A stretch of 64,000 nt of DNA from Variovorax sp. WDL1 (GTDB lineage Bacteria; Pseudomonadota; Gammaproteobacteria; Burkholderiales; Burkholderiaceae_C): assembly GCF_001541225.1 (NCBI RefSeq), contig NZ_LMTS01000163.1, positions 126,305-190,304 on the forward strand, given 5' to 3'. The position numbers and the translations under genes are program-made. Below the pieces are notes generated by a model. The model worked only from the letters and a program-made list of their open reading frames with translations, did not search any database and was not told the origin of the DNA. Of the stretch, positions 25,845 to 34,048 are shown one piece after another (the first letter of the stretch is position 1; every line of letters begins with the position of its first letter).

Positions 25845-27527
25845 ATGACCCCTCGAATTTCTGCCTCCAAGATCGCTCTCGGCGCGACATCCCTGCGTCA
25901 GCCCGCCCAGAAAACCGGGCCAAGCGAGAAATCTTTAAACAGAGTCGTCAAAGAAAAGGTTTCTTTCAGGAGACGCTGGAATGAGCTGATGAATCCAAAG
26001 AAGGCTTTCGACGAGACCGTGAGAAACAATCTCAAAGGTCTTCTTGCAAAGGCGCAAAACAACGCCCTGCTCGTTGATGTTGACGACGTGCAGACATCTC
26101 TCCACGCATTGAAAAACTACATCGATGACAGCAAGACACCGCTGGAAAAATCGAAGTACATGCCGCATGTGGAAGTTGTGAAAAAAGCCATTGCGCTTAT
26201 TGAAATTCAAGAATGCAAAACCGCCGTAAAAGAAGCCGGGCGCGCCCGGGGGACCCAAAATAACCGAGTACATAATGGGGTACTTCCATCGGTTCAGCGA
26301 ATTCGCCAGGACCTGATGGAAGTCAATCTTGACGGGCAAGGTCAAAGCAAATTCACTCGATTTGAAAAATCTGTCAGCTTACTTAAGGAAGGCTGGGACC
26401 GGAAAGTAGAAGCGGCACGAGACAAATCGACGTCGCCGAGCAACCCACAAGGTAAAACAGATAAAAAGCTGGAACGGAACAACGCTCGGCGCTTGAACCT
26501 ACAGAAGAAGATAAAGCAGCGCGAGGCTCAGCGCTTCTTGAATGCGATGGGGAATCTGGCTCCGCTGGAAGGCATGCAGCTGATTCCGGCAAAATACCGA
26601 CTCCAACATCTTCCCGAGGCTTCTGGTGTCGAAGAAACCTTGAACAAAGGCGAGGTGAAGCTTAGGCACCTGCAGGAGGCCCCGCTTCAATTTGTGAACG
26701 ATCTTGAGAAGAGTGCCAAGAATCTAGTAGCGGAAATGGATGCTTTCTACGCCGACCTCCAGCAAGAACGTACCGAGCTCGAAGGGAAAATAAAACAGAG
26801 CGGTGATCAAATTCAGAAAAAAAATCTTCAAAGCAAGCCTGACAACCTTGAGCTTCGTGCCACGCAGCAATTTCGTCAAGAATTTGCCACCTTCGTGGAA
26901 ACATACGATCGCTGCGTAGACGCCTTGTTTTCCCTTGGAAAGCAGCTCACGCAAGGCAGCGCCCTGTCCGAACAATTGCGACCAAGCGAATATGGAGAAA
27001 TGCGAAGATATGGCTTTGCAATTTTGTCATTGATCGAGGAACTGACGTCTGAGGAAAATCTTTGCGGTGAGATCTACCTGCTGTCCAAAAAAGGCATGAA
27101 CTCCCTTCTCGACGCCAGCGAAGTTCTCGGACTCTTTACGAAGACCGCAAAGCTCAACGACGCCGAACCGTCGGAGCATATCGAATTGCCTCCTGCCGAC
27201 AGGATGAACCCTATGAGCGAGGAAGAGCGCGCGCTTTTGGACCGAGAAGAATATGTTCCCGCAGCGTTTGGTAAAATGACGATCGAGCCCGCCAAACGCA
27301 ATGGCAAGCCAGGTGGCTTGAGTGTGGATGATTTGATGAGAAACGAACAACTTCGGAAAGCGAATATTCCCGAGAAAATTGGCGCAAGACGTCTCGATCG
27401 TCAGATGAAAGATCGTTTCATCGAAGGGGCGAAGGAAAAAAGGGAACGGGCGATCGATGGCCTCTTGGATCAAATGCTCAAAGGGGTGTCGTCCTTTGAA
27501 CCGGGCAATAAGGCATTGGAGAGTTGA
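25845..27527 (+). CDS. Candidate type III effector, A/T-rich, coiled-coil-rich, unknown
   Basis: 560 residues from MTPRISASKIALGATSLRQP. The first 35 residues are rich in Ser, Thr, Gln, Lys and Pro without a signal peptide, as in type III substrates. The rest is hydrophilic and largely helical with heptad-like stretches (LQQERTELEGKIKQSGDQIQ, LERNNARRLNLQKKIKQRE) and no membrane segment or known catalytic motif that I can recognise. Base composition is markedly A/T-rich compared with flanking genes, with runs of A unusual for this genome, a strong sign of transfer. There is no clear ribosome-binding site before 25845; the frame is open back to 25740, overlapping the chaperone gene, so the start is uncertain. 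Confidence 0.65.
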   Translation: MTPRISASKIALGATSLRQPAQKTGPSEKSLNRVVKEKVSFRRRWNELMNPKKAFDETVRNNLKGLLAKAQNNALLVDVDDVQTSLHALKNYIDDSKTPLEKSKYMPHVEVVKKAIALIEIQECKTAVKEAGRARGTQNNRVHNGVLPSVQRIRQDLMEVNLDGQGQSKFTRFEKSVSLLKEGWDRKVEAARDKSTSPSNPQGKTDKKLERNNARRLNLQKKIKQREAQRFLNAMGNLAPLEGMQLIPAKYRLQHLPEASGVEETLNKGEVKLRHLQEAPLQFVNDLEKSAKNLVAEMDAFYADLQQERTELEGKIKQSGDQIQKKNLQSKPDNLELRATQQFRQEFATFVETYDRCVDALFSLGKQLTQGSALSEQLRPSEYGEMRRYGFAILSLIEELTSEENLCGEIYLLSKKGMNSLLDASEVLGLFTKTAKLNDAEPSEHIELPPADRMNPMSEEERALLDREEYVPAAFGKMTIEPAKRNGKPGGLSVDDLMRNEQLRKANIPEKIGARRLDRQMKDRFIEGAKEKRERAIDGLLDQMLKGVSSFEPGNKALES

Positions 27528-27840
27528 ACCGATAATAGCCCGCGGGCCGACTACGAAAGCGAGTGGCAGGTCTACCAGCCCAGTGGACGGCATTCTTTAA
27601 ACATATTGACCTTTCTACCCCCGAGCAACATCCGGGGGTAAGGCGTTGGCTGGCGTCGATAGCAAGGCTCTTCAAGGCTTTTGCCTGGTGCTTACGACAA
27701 GTCCAAGAAAGTTCGCCGCTATTATTGAAACTGTCATCGCCGAGGCAGTCGACACGACAGCAGCGATGACATGGGCAATATTGATTTCCTGCCCGCAGAT
27801 TTGAGTCATTGACGCATCTGGCGGTAGCTCATTCGGAGCG
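27528..27840. other. Gene-free right flank of the inserted pair, with hairpin
   Basis: 313 bases without a credible gene. An 8-bp hairpin, TACCCCCG at 27616-27623 and CGGGGGTA at 27633-27640 with a 9-base loop, may end or stabilise the effector transcript, although no T-run follows. On the minus strand a 45-residue frame with a hydrophobic stretch exists (27672-27806) but has no other support. Composition returns to GC-rich near the torD remnant. Confidence 0.4.
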
Positions 27841-28160
27841 ACTTCCTCAACGCCAAGGCGCTTGCGCGCCCGCGCGGCGACCTGCGGCTGGGCCTGATGC
27901 GCGAGCAGGCGCGGTCCGAGACCGACGACCACTTGGTCTGCATGTTCAAGGTAACGCGCTACCTGATCGCGGGCGAGACGTCGCTGTCGCGACCTGACCC
28001 GGCAGCAGGGCCTTCTTTACCACCCATGCGCAGCCCTGGATGCCTGCCTTGTGCGATGCGGAGGCGCAGCATCCGGAGGCGCGTTTCTATACCGCTCTTG
28101 GCCTCATTGACCCGCCCCTTTGGCGAGGTCGAGGCCCAGGCCTCCGACACGCCGGAGTGA
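27841..28160 (+). pseudogene. Broken 3' part of a torD-like gene
   Basis: The sequence translates in pieces to FLNAKALARPRGDL, LGLMREQARSETDDHLVCMF, KVTRYLIAGE and FGEVEAQ, matching the intact TorD-like protein at 24320 (FLNDKPLARLRGDL, LGLAREQAVSETEDHVACLF, EVMRYLIAGE, FAEVEAQ) from its middle to its end. Small deletions shift the frame after the YLIAGE region, and the first half is absent. It lies just before the Tat-target gene, where an intact torD would be expected. It is clearly diverged from the intact copy, so this is not a fresh duplication. Confidence 0.8.
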
Positions 28161-28230
28161 GGCCAACGCCAACCCAAGGGCCTTTCCATTGCCGTGGTAT
28201 TAGGGTCTGGACTAGTATCCAAACATATGT

Positions 28231-28250
28231 AACTGGTTTCATATCCAGTT
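28231..28250. promoter_or_regulatory. Inverted repeat before the exported formate dehydrogenase genes
   Basis: AACTGG (28231-28236) and CCAGTT (28245-28250) form a 6-bp dyad with an 8-base gap, 25 bases before the Tat-target ATG. ACATATGT just upstream is a second small palindrome. Since the foreign pair separates these genes from the upstream accessory operon, a local promoter with an operator here is plausible. Confidence 0.3.
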
Positions 28251-28275
28251 TTGATGAGCCACTCCTGGAGAAGAT

Positions 28276-28500
28276 ATGCAGGACAGCCAAGCCGCCGGCA
28301 CCAAGCCGGCGTCCCGCCGGGGTTTTTTCCTGGGCGCCGCCTCGGTCGGCGCAGCCGCAGCTGCCGTCACGGTGCTGCCCAAGGTTGTCGAGGCGCCAGC
28401 CTCCGCCGCTACTCCCGCCCCCAAACCCGCGCCCGACAAGGGCGGCGGCTACAGCCTGAGCGAACACGTCAAGCGCTACTACCAGTCCACTTCGGCCTGA
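28276..28500 (+). CDS. Formate dehydrogenase-associated Tat-target peptide
   Basis: 74 residues. The N-terminus reads KPASRRGFFLGAASVGAAAAA, a twin-arginine signal, followed by a Pro/Ala-rich linker and GGGYSLSEHVKRYYQSTSA. This matches the small proteins found directly before exported formate dehydrogenases (formate dehydrogenase region TAT target family), whose role is not established. GGAG lies 7 bases before the ATG and the catalytic subunit begins 13 bases after the stop. Confidence 0.85.
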   Translation: MQDSQAAGTKPASRRGFFLGAASVGAAAAAVTVLPKVVEAPASAATPAPKPAPDKGGGYSLSEHVKRYYQSTSA

Positions 28501-28513
28501 GGAACGACACACC

Positions 28514-31507
28514 ATGCTGCTGACCCGCAAGTCGACCGTCACCGTGCGTGACGGCGAATCGATTCACGCCTCTTCGCCTTCGTCCGCCTCGCCTTTCGTC
28601 CACAGCCTGCGACGTGGCCTCTCCAACGCCCTGCCGACCATGGACCGGCGCGCCTTCCTGCGGCGCTCGGGCCTCGGGGTCGGCGTCGGCCTGGCCGCCG
28701 GCCAGCTCACGCTGATGCGCAAGGCGCAGGCCGTCGAGGGCAGGCCCGCAGCCGTCGGCGCGGGCAAGATCGAGGTCCGGCGCACCGTCTGCACCCACTG
28801 CTCGGTCGGCTGCGCCTCCGACGCCGTGGTCGAGAACGGCGTCTGGGTCCGGCAGGAGCCGGTCTTCGACTCGCCGCTCAACCTGGGTGCCCACTGCGCC
28901 AAGGGTGCCGCGCTGCGCGAGCACGGCCACGGCGAGTACCGGCTGCGCTACCCGATGAAGCTGGTCGACGGCAAGTACCAGCGCATCGGCTGGGACCAGG
29001 CGCTCGACGAGATCACCGCCAGGCTCAAGGAGCTGCGCCAGGCCAGCGGGCCCGATTCGGTCTACTGGATCGGCTCCAGCAAACACAGCAACGAGCAGGC
29101 GTACCTGATGCGCAAGTTCGTGAGCTTCTTCGGCAGCAACAACTGCGACCACCAGGCGCGGATCTGCCACTCGACCACCGTCGCGGGCGTGGCGAACACA
29201 TGGGGCTACGGCGCCATGACCAATTCGTACAACGACATGCGCAATTCGAAGGTGGCGCTGTACATCGGCTCGAACGCGGCCGAGGCGCACCCGGTGAGCA
29301 TGCTGCACATGCTGCATGCCAAGGAAAACGGCTGCAAGATGATCGTGGTCGACCCGCGCTTCACCCGCACCGCGGCGAAGGCCGACGAGTACGTGCGCAT
29401 CCGCTCCGGATCGGACATTCCGTTCCTGTTCGGCCTGCTGCACCACATCTTCAAGAACGGCTGGGAAGACAAGAAATACATCAACGACCGCGTCTTCGGC
29501 ATGGAAGAGGTGCGCGCCGACGTGATGGCCAAGTGGACGCCAGACAAGGTCGAGGAGGCCTGCGGCGTCAAGGAGGCCCAGATGCTGAAGGTCGCGACCT
29601 GGCTCCACGAGAACCGCCCGGGCACCATCGTCTGGTGCATGGGCCAGACGCAGCACAGCATCGGCAACGCCATGGTGCGCGCCTCCTGCATCCTGCAGCT
29701 GGCGCTGGGCAACGTCGGCAAGTCGGGCGGCGGCACCAACATCTTCCGCGGCCACGACAACGTGCAGGGCGCCACCGACGTCGGCCCCAACCCCGACTCG
29801 CTGCCCGGCTACTACGGCATCGCCGAGGGCGCCTGGAAGCACTTCGCTTCCACATGGGGAGTGGACTTCGAGTGGATCAAGAAGCAGTTCGCATCGCCCG
29901 CGATGATGAGCAAGCCAGGCATCACGGTCTCGCGCTGGATCGACGGCGTGCTCGAGAAGAACGAGCTGATCGACCAGGACTCCAACCTGCGCGGGGTCTT
30001 CTACTGGGGCCACGCGCCCAACTCGCAGACCCGCGGCCTCGAGATGAAGCGCGCGATGGACAAGCTGGACCTGCTGGTGGTGGTCGACCCGTACCCATCG
30101 GCAACCGCGGCCATGGCCGCCATGCCGGGACGGCCCGAGGACCTGAACCCCAAGCGCGCGGTCTATTTGCTGCCGGCCTGCACCCAGTTCGAGACCAGCG
30201 GCTCGGTCACCGCCTCGAACCGCTCGCTGCAATGGCGCGAGAAGGTCATCGAGCCGCTGTGGGAGAGCCGCAGCGACCACATGATCATGCAGCAGTTCGC
30301 CGACCGGCTGGGCTTCGGCAAGGAGCTCAGCAAGAACTACCGCATGCAGAAGGTCAAGGGCATGGACGAGCCCATCCCCGACGACATCCTGCGCGAGATC
30401 AACAAGTGCACCTGGACCATCGGCTACACCGGCCAGAGTCCCGAGCGCCTGCAGGCCCACATGCGCAACATGGGCGCCTTCGACGTGCGCACGCTGCGCG
30501 CGAAGTCCGGCAAGGACAAGGTCAACGGCTACGACCTCACGGGCGACTACTTCGGCCTCCCCTGGCCCTGCTACGGCACGCCCGAGCTCAAGCACCCGGG
30601 CAGCGCCAACCTGTACGACACCAGCCGGCACGTGATGGACGGCGGCGGCAACTTCCGCGCCAACTTCGGCGTGGAGCGCAGCGGCAAGAACCTGCTGGCC
30701 GAGGACGGCTCGCATTCCGCGGGCGCCGAGATCACCACCGGCTACCCGGAATTCGACCACCTGCTGCTCAAGAAGCTCGGCTGGTGGGACGAGCTCACCG
30801 AGGCCGAGAAGCCCAAGGCCGAGGGCAAGAACTGGAAGACCGACTCTTCCGGCGGCATCATCCGCGTGGCCATGAAGAACCACGGCTGCCACCCCTTCGG
30901 CAATGCCAAGGCGCGCGCGCTGGTGTGGAACTTCCCCGACGCGATCCCGCAGCACCGCGAGCCGCTCTACGGCACGCGGCCGGACCTGATGGCCAAGTAC
31001 CCGACGCACGACGACAAGATGGCCTTCTGGCGCCTGCCCACCCTCTACAAGAGCGTGCAGCAGAAGAACATCGCGGACAAGGTGGCCGAGAAGTTCCCCT
31101 ACATCATGACCTCCGGCCGGCTGGTCGAGTACGAGGGCGGCGGCGAGGAAACCCGCTCCAACCCGTGGCTCGCCGAGCTGCAGCAGGAGATGTTCATCGA
31201 GATCAACCCGAAGGTCGCGGCCGAGAAGAACATCCGCAACGGCGAGCGCGCCTGGGTGCACACCCCCACCGGCGCCAAGCTCAACGTGCAGGCGCTGGTC
31301 ACCGAGCGGGTGGGGCCTGACACCGTGTTCATGCCCTTCCATTTCTCGGGCCACTGGCAGGGGGCGGACATGCTGGCCTACTACCCGGCTGGCGCGGCGC
31401 CCGTGGTGCGCGGCGAGGCGATCAACACCTCGACCACCTATGGCTACGACAGCGTGACCATGATGCAAGAGACCAAGACCACGGTCTGCAACATCGAAAA
31501 GGCTTAA
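28514..31507 (+). CDS. fdhA: Formate dehydrogenase, exported catalytic (molybdopterin) subunit
   Basis: 997 residues. Tat signal DRRAFLRRSGLGVGVGLAAG lies after an N-terminal extension of about 40 residues. Then comes the [4Fe-4S] binding CTHCSVGC with a downstream AHCAKG, and the metal ligand Cys in QARICHSTTVAGVANTWG where selenocysteine occurs in E. coli FdnG. The C-terminal molydopterin-binding domain includes FPYIMTSGRLVEYEGGG. It would oxidise formate in the periplasm and pass electrons through the Fe-S subunit to the cytochrome b subunit and quinone. The shared gene order with the next three genes confirms the role. Confidence 0.94.
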   Translation: MLLTRKSTVTVRDGESIHASSPSSASPFVHSLRRGLSNALPTMDRRAFLRRSGLGVGVGLAAGQLTLMRKAQAVEGRPAAVGAGKIEVRRTVCTHCSVGCASDAVVENGVWVRQEPVFDSPLNLGAHCAKGAALREHGHGEYRLRYPMKLVDGKYQRIGWDQALDEITARLKELRQASGPDSVYWIGSSKHSNEQAYLMRKFVSFFGSNNCDHQARICHSTTVAGVANTWGYGAMTNSYNDMRNSKVALYIGSNAAEAHPVSMLHMLHAKENGCKMIVVDPRFTRTAAKADEYVRIRSGSDIPFLFGLLHHIFKNGWEDKKYINDRVFGMEEVRADVMAKWTPDKVEEACGVKEAQMLKVATWLHENRPGTIVWCMGQTQHSIGNAMVRASCILQLALGNVGKSGGGTNIFRGHDNVQGATDVGPNPDSLPGYYGIAEGAWKHFASTWGVDFEWIKKQFASPAMMSKPGITVSRWIDGVLEKNELIDQDSNLRGVFYWGHAPNSQTRGLEMKRAMDKLDLLVVVDPYPSATAAMAAMPGRPEDLNPKRAVYLLPACTQFETSGSVTASNRSLQWREKVIEPLWESRSDHMIMQQFADRLGFGKELSKNYRMQKVKGMDEPIPDDILREINKCTWTIGYTGQSPERLQAHMRNMGAFDVRTLRAKSGKDKVNGYDLTGDYFGLPWPCYGTPELKHPGSANLYDTSRHVMDGGGNFRANFGVERSGKNLLAEDGSHSAGAEITTGYPEFDHLLLKKLGWWDELTEAEKPKAEGKNWKTDSSGGIIRVAMKNHGCHPFGNAKARALVWNFPDAIPQHREPLYGTRPDLMAKYPTHDDKMAFWRLPTLYKSVQQKNIADKVAEKFPYIMTSGRLVEYEGGGEETRSNPWLAELQQEMFIEINPKVAAEKNIRNGERAWVHTPTGAKLNVQALVTERVGPDTVFMPFHFSGHWQGADMLAYYPAGAAPVVRGEAINTSTTYGYDSVTMMQETKTTVCNIEKA

Positions 31508-31520
31508 AGGGAACACCGCA

Positions 31521-32141
31521 ATGGCACGAATGAAGTTTGTCTGCGACGCCGAGCGCTGCATCGAGTGCAACGGCTGCGTCACCGCCTGCAAGAACGAGAA
31601 CGAGGTGCCCTGGGGCGTGAACCGCCGCCGGGTGGTCACGCTCAACGACGGGGTGCCGGGCGAGAAGTCGATCTCGGTGGCCTGCATGCATTGCTCCGAC
31701 GCCCCCTGCATGGCGGTGTGTCCGGTGCAATGCTTCTACCGCACGGAAGAGGGCGTGGTGCTGCACGACAAGGACGTATGCATAGGCTGCGGCTACTGCT
31801 CCTACGCCTGCCCGTTCGGCGCACCCCAGTTCCCGGCCCAGGGCACCTTCGGCGCACGCGGCAAGATGGACAAGTGCACCTTCTGCGCCGGCGGCCCCGA
31901 GGCCAACGGCTCGCAGGCCGAGTTCGAGAAGTACGGCCGCAACCGCCTGGCCGAGGGGAAGCTTCCGGCCTGCGCCGAGATGTGCTCGACCAAGGCGCTG
32001 CTGGCCGGCGACGGCGACGTGGTGGCCGACATCTTCCGCACCCGTGTGCTGCATCGCGGCAAGGGCGCCGAGGTCTGGGGCTGGGGCACGGCCTACGGCT
32101 CGCAGCAGGCCGGCACGCCGACCAACGGAGGCACCAAGTGA
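31521..32141 (+). CDS. fdhB: Formate dehydrogenase iron-sulfur (beta) subunit
   Basis: 206 residues with four ferredoxin-type cysteine groups: CIECNGCVTACKNENEVPWG near 13, CMHCSDAPCMAVCPVQCF near 55, CIGCGYCSYACPFGAPQ near 90, and CTFCAGG with CAEMCSTKAL. These carry four [4Fe-4S] clusters in a wire between the catalytic and cytochrome subunits. It has no Tat signal and would be exported with FdhA. GTGA at its end overlaps the start of the next gene by 4 bases. Confidence 0.93.
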   Translation: MARMKFVCDAERCIECNGCVTACKNENEVPWGVNRRRVVTLNDGVPGEKSISVACMHCSDAPCMAVCPVQCFYRTEEGVVLHDKDVCIGCGYCSYACPFGAPQFPAQGTFGARGKMDKCTFCAGGPEANGSQAEFEKYGRNRLAEGKLPACAEMCSTKALLAGDGDVVADIFRTRVLHRGKGAEVWGWGTAYGSQQAGTPTNGGTK

Positions 32142-32401
32142 GGCGCGCGGCCCTCATTGCGGCGGCGGCCGCGGCGCTGCTCGCGGCCTGCGGCGAGAAG
32201 CCGCAGACCAACGCCCAGGGCGTGAAGTACGACGCCGCGCCCTGGACCGGCACCAGCACCGGCGCGAACTCCGGCACGCAGGCGACCGCCGGCACCGCGT
32301 TCACCGCCTCGGGCTGGAAGGTGGGCGACAAGAACGCCTGGCAGCAGCAGCTCAAGGTCCGGACGCAAAACGGCCAGAACGACTACACCCGCGACAACTG
32401 A
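32138..32401 (+). CDS. Small lipoprotein within the formate dehydrogenase operon
   Basis: 87 residues if started at the GTG at 32138, which overlaps the fdhB stop. RRAALIAAAAAALLAAC is a lipoprotein signal with a lipobox ending LAAC at Cys18. The rest is polar (TGTSTGANSGTQATAG, then ASGWKVGDKNAWQQQLKVR). Similar short lipoproteins occur between fdhB and the cytochrome gene in related genera. Function unknown, possibly assembly or anchoring of the enzyme. Confidence 0.7.
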   Translation: MRRAALIAAAAAALLAACGEKPQTNAQGVKYDAAPWTGTSTGANSGTQATAGTAFTASGWKVGDKNAWQQQLKVRTQNGQNDYTRDN

Positions 32402-32423
32402 CGAAGCGCAAGGAGTCTGCTGC

Positions 32424-33662
32424 ATGAGTTGCATGAACAAGCTGCTGAACGCCCTGGCGCTGACCGCCGCTCTGGCCTCCGGCCTGGCCGTGGCGCAGGC
32501 GCAGAACCCCGCTGCCGGCGGTGCGGTCAGCGGTACGCCCGCGCCGCAGGCGCCTTCCGTCGAGGCACCTGCGGCGCAGCAGCCCGGTGGCATCCGCAGC
32601 CAGAACATCTTCGAGGTCAAGCCGGAGGCCAGCGCCGATCCGAACTACTTTCAGCAAAGCAACGGCGAGCGCATGAAGGTGCAGCCTGGCAACAACGCGC
32701 CGATGTGGCGGCAGGTGGGGCAGGGCGTGACCGGCTACAGCAGCCTGCCCGCTTCGCAGGCGCCCGAGGCCGGCAACCTGATCCAGCCTTTCGTGAAGTA
32801 CCCGGGCTCGCGCTTCACCAACGCCGGCGAGGCCTGGCGCCAGGTGCGCAACGACTGGATCATTCCCTACGGTGCCGCGCTGCTCTTCGTGGTGCTGCTG
32901 GCCATCGCGATCTACTACTTCACGCACGGGCCGATTCGCCTGCACGGTGCGCCCACAGGTCGCAAGATCGAGCGTTTCACCCCGTTCGAGCGCGCCACCC
33001 ACTGGTCGAACGCGACCGCCTTCGTGGTGCTGGCGGTCTCCGGGCTGGTGATGGCGTTCGGCCAGTTCTTCCTGCTTCCGATCATCGGCGCGACGCTTTT
33101 CGGCGGCCTGACCTACGCGCTCAAGACCATCCACAACTTCGTCGGCCCGCTGTTCGTTGTCACGCTGGTGCTGATGTTCATCACCTTCGTGCGAGACAAC
33201 CTGCCGCGCATGGCGGACTTCAAATGGCTGGCCAAGTTCGGCGGCCTGTTCGGCGGCAAGGAGGTGCCGTCGCACCGCTTCAATGCCGGGGAAAAGCTCG
33301 TGTTCTGGGGCGGTGTCCTGGTGCTGGGCACCATCGTCGCCGGTTCTGGCCTGTTCCTGGACAAGCTGCTGCCCGGCTTCGTCTACACGCGCGGCGAGAT
33401 GCAGGTGGCGCACATGATCCATGGCGTCGCGACGATGCTGATGATGGCGATGATCCTGGGCCACATCTACATCGGCACGCTGGGCATGACGGGCGCCTAC
33501 GCCGCGATGCGCCACGGCTACGTGGACGAAACCTGGGCGCGCGAGCACCACGAATACTGGTACGACGACATTGCCGCCGGCAAGATCCCGGCTAAGCGCA
33601 GCGCCGAGCCCGCCCCCGCCATGCCGGTGAACACCGCCCGTGTCGAAGGAAACCCCTCATGA
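32424..33662 (+). CDS. fdhC: Formate dehydrogenase cytochrome b556 (gamma) subunit
   Basis: 412 residues. A signal peptide (NALALTAALASGLAVAQA) and an Ala/Pro/Gln-rich periplasmic part of about 110 residues come before the membrane core. The core has four to five spans with haem-ligand histidines in ERATHWSNATAFVVLAVSGLVM, TIHNFVGPLFVV and VAHMIHGVATMLMMAMILGHIYIG, as in FdnI-type subunits. It anchors the complex in the inner membrane and reduces quinone. The long N-terminal extension is longer than in E. coli FdnI but usual for this group. The stop overlaps the next ATG by 4 bases. Confidence 0.92.
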   Translation: MSCMNKLLNALALTAALASGLAVAQAQNPAAGGAVSGTPAPQAPSVEAPAAQQPGGIRSQNIFEVKPEASADPNYFQQSNGERMKVQPGNNAPMWRQVGQGVTGYSSLPASQAPEAGNLIQPFVKYPGSRFTNAGEAWRQVRNDWIIPYGAALLFVVLLAIAIYYFTHGPIRLHGAPTGRKIERFTPFERATHWSNATAFVVLAVSGLVMAFGQFFLLPIIGATLFGGLTYALKTIHNFVGPLFVVTLVLMFITFVRDNLPRMADFKWLAKFGGLFGGKEVPSHRFNAGEKLVFWGGVLVLGTIVAGSGLFLDKLLPGFVYTRGEMQVAHMIHGVATMLMMAMILGHIYIGTLGMTGAYAAMRHGYVDETWAREHHEYWYDDIAAGKIPAKRSAEPAPAMPVNTARVEGNPS

Positions 33663-34048
33663 AGAAGATCGTGATCGCCTGCGGCCTGGCACTGGCCGGC
33701 ACCGCATTCGCCAAGCTGCCGCCGCCGCCCGACACGCCCGAAGCCAAGGCCAAGGCCGCCGAAACCGCCGCCAGGACCGCATGGACCGGGAAGGTGGAGG
33801 CCTACCAGCTATGCATGTCGCAGGACAAGGTGGCCGCCAAGTACCGCGCGGACGCGGCAGCGGCCGGCAAGCAATTGCCGCCGCCGATTCCCCTCCCGGC
33901 CTGCGCCGACCCGGGCCCCTTCGCCTTCACGCCGCCGGAGCAGAAGCCGATCGAGGCATCGGGCGCCCACTCGCCGCCCGGCAATGCCTCCTCGCCGCCG
34001 AGCATCAACCAGCCCGCCGCGGTCCTCAATCCCACGCCGAAGCAGTGA
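33659..34048 (+). CDS. Secreted Pro-rich protein of the formate dehydrogenase operon
   Basis: 129 residues with a signal peptide (MKKIVIACGLALAGTAFA). The mature part is Ala/Lys/Pro-rich with two cysteines (YQLCMSQDKVAAKYRADAAA and LPACADPGPFAF) that may pair. No known domain is recognised. It sits between fdhC and fdhD with 4-base overlaps on both sides, so it belongs to the operon and is presumably periplasmic. Confidence 0.7.
   Translation: MKKIVIACGLALAGTAFAKLPPPPDTPEAKAKAAETAARTAWTGKVEAYQLCMSQDKVAAKYRADAAAAGKQLPPPIPLPACADPGPFAFTPPEQKPIEASGAHSPPGNASSPPSINQPAAVLNPTPKQ

Noticed and set aside
27672-27806. 45-residue minus-strand frame with a hydrophobic stretch after the second effector candidate
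   Set aside because: No ribosome-binding site, no family and no coupling to a neighbour; too short to support.
28469-31711. A 1080-codon minus-strand frame opposite fdhA
   Set aside because: Antisense of a gene with clear molybdoenzyme motifs; typical high-GC artefact.
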